Shown: positions 55,403 through 55,721 of the stretch, in pieces
Position numbering within the stretch: position 1 is the stretch's first letter
How the letters are laid out: the number at the start of each line of letters is the position of its first letter
Assembly: GCA_023421735.1 (NCBI GenBank)
Contig: JAEZSP010000057.1
Span: 1 to 55,721 of the forward strand
DNA: 55,721 bases
Source of the DNA: Bacillota bacterium
GTDB lineage: Bacteria > Bacillota_A > Clostridia > Christensenellales > Aristaeellaceae
Direction: 5' to 3'
The notes under the pieces: model-generated
What the model saw: the letters and a program-made list of their open reading frames with translations, nothing else
Databases searched by the model: none
What the model was told of the DNA's origin: nothing
Made by a program: the position numbers and the translations under genes

Positions 55403-55600
55403 TGAATCCGTCCTTTCCGGTCTAAAGCGGGGGCGTCCCCTGCCACCGGATGCGGCATAGACGCCGCCCGAGAATGTCGCGTGGGTTGGCTCCCCGCGCT
55501 ATCGTACTATGCCGATTGGTCGTCAATTGGTTCATATGGTGTCTCTATATGCGCAATACAAAAAGCCAGACGCGCCTGTTTTTGTTGCGCGATAAATAAT
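55403..55600. other. Non-coding DNA upstream of the endolysin
   Basis: No gene is seen. The sequence includes the probable promoter area of the lysis cassette, but no box pair is convincing. Confidence 0.4.
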
Positions 55601-55603
55601 CAT

Positions 55604-55677
55604 CCCCCGGCGTAGCCGGGGGTTTGTGACATGCGGGCATAGCCCTGGAATACTAGCCGCGCCCTAACAGGCGCATG
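55604..55677 (+). repeat. Structured segment with three consecutive hairpins (possible insertion-sequence end)
   Basis: CCCCCGGC/GCCGGGGG around GTA, followed by TTTG (55604-55626), then GGGC/GCCC around ATA (near 55637-55647), then GCGCC/GGCGC around CTAACA (near 55661-55676). Closely packed hairpins of this kind occur at the ends of IS200/IS605-type elements and in structured RNAs. Any transposase would lie beyond the right edge, so the identity is open. Confidence 0.35.
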
Positions 55678-55721
55678 GACGATCTGACATCTGCTTGGGT
55701 CTATTACTTGCTACCCGTGAA

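Overview
The window looks like a chromosomal stretch of a GC-rich (roughly 60% by eye) Clostridia-type member of the Bacillota. The signs are strong AGGAGG ribosome sites, many GTG/TTG starts, DapH-type lysine synthesis, a Re-citrate-synthase operon, an L-box, KtrAB, PurO-type purine synthesis and a split-site heterodimeric ABC exporter. An uncultured gut or rumen lineage (for example Christensenellales) would fit, but that placement is inference. No plasmid or CRISPR features are seen.

Layout. 1-2.4 kb: the end of a holin-like phage gene, then leftward ssrA (tmRNA), smpB, a histidine phosphatase and a VOC protein, with an unusual field of hairpins between smpB and the phosphatase. 2.4-5.4 kb: a DUF368 lipid-carrier transporter, a beta-lactamase-fold hydrolase and a YkvI-like membrane protein. 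5.5-10.8 kb: alpha-xylosidase plus beta-galactosidase operon. 10.9-12.6 kb: a MerR regulator divergent from an Fe-S aldo/keto reductase, with a textbook 19-bp-spacer MerR promoter. 12.6-13.7 kb: two unrecognised proteins. 14.1-18.4 kb: Re-citrate synthase, aconitase and isocitrate dehydrogenase, the oxidative route to 2-oxoglutarate. 18.5-24.0 kb: MarR regulator, a giant dehydratase-activase fusion, an HgdB-like partner and a phosphoesterase, a redox module of unknown substrate. 24.1-25.8 kb: a cysteine-rich protein and a YcxB-like protein. 25.8-30.2 kb: a sugar-isomerase-like gene and a carbohydrate ABC importer (binding protein and two permeases, no ATPase). 30.4-32.2 kb: two D-aminopeptidase-type enzymes.

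32.3-35 kb: leftward dapA-dapB-dapH behind a lysine riboswitch. 35-37 kb: leftward ktrB-ktrA potassium uptake. 37.2-48 kb: rightward purine operon purE-purM-purN-purO-AICAR transformylase-purD-purL-fhs, in which fhs makes the 10-formyl-THF used by PurN and the transformylase; purF, purC, purB and purK are not here. 48.1-50.2 kb: an A+T-richer solitary gene, an esterase-like hydrolase and deoC. 50.2-53.7 kb: heterodimeric ABC exporter. 53.8-55.4 kb: a phage-type lysis cassette (endolysin, XhlA-like protein, holin). The last 300 bases hold a strongly structured non-coding segment that may be the edge of an insertion sequence.

Most genes have an obvious function. The parts least explained are the MarR/activase/HgdB-like module, the hairpin fields (one contains a perfect 40-bp palindrome), the solitary 48.2-kb gene, the cysteine-rich 24.1-kb protein, the 12.6-13.7 kb pair, and the two phage-like edges.
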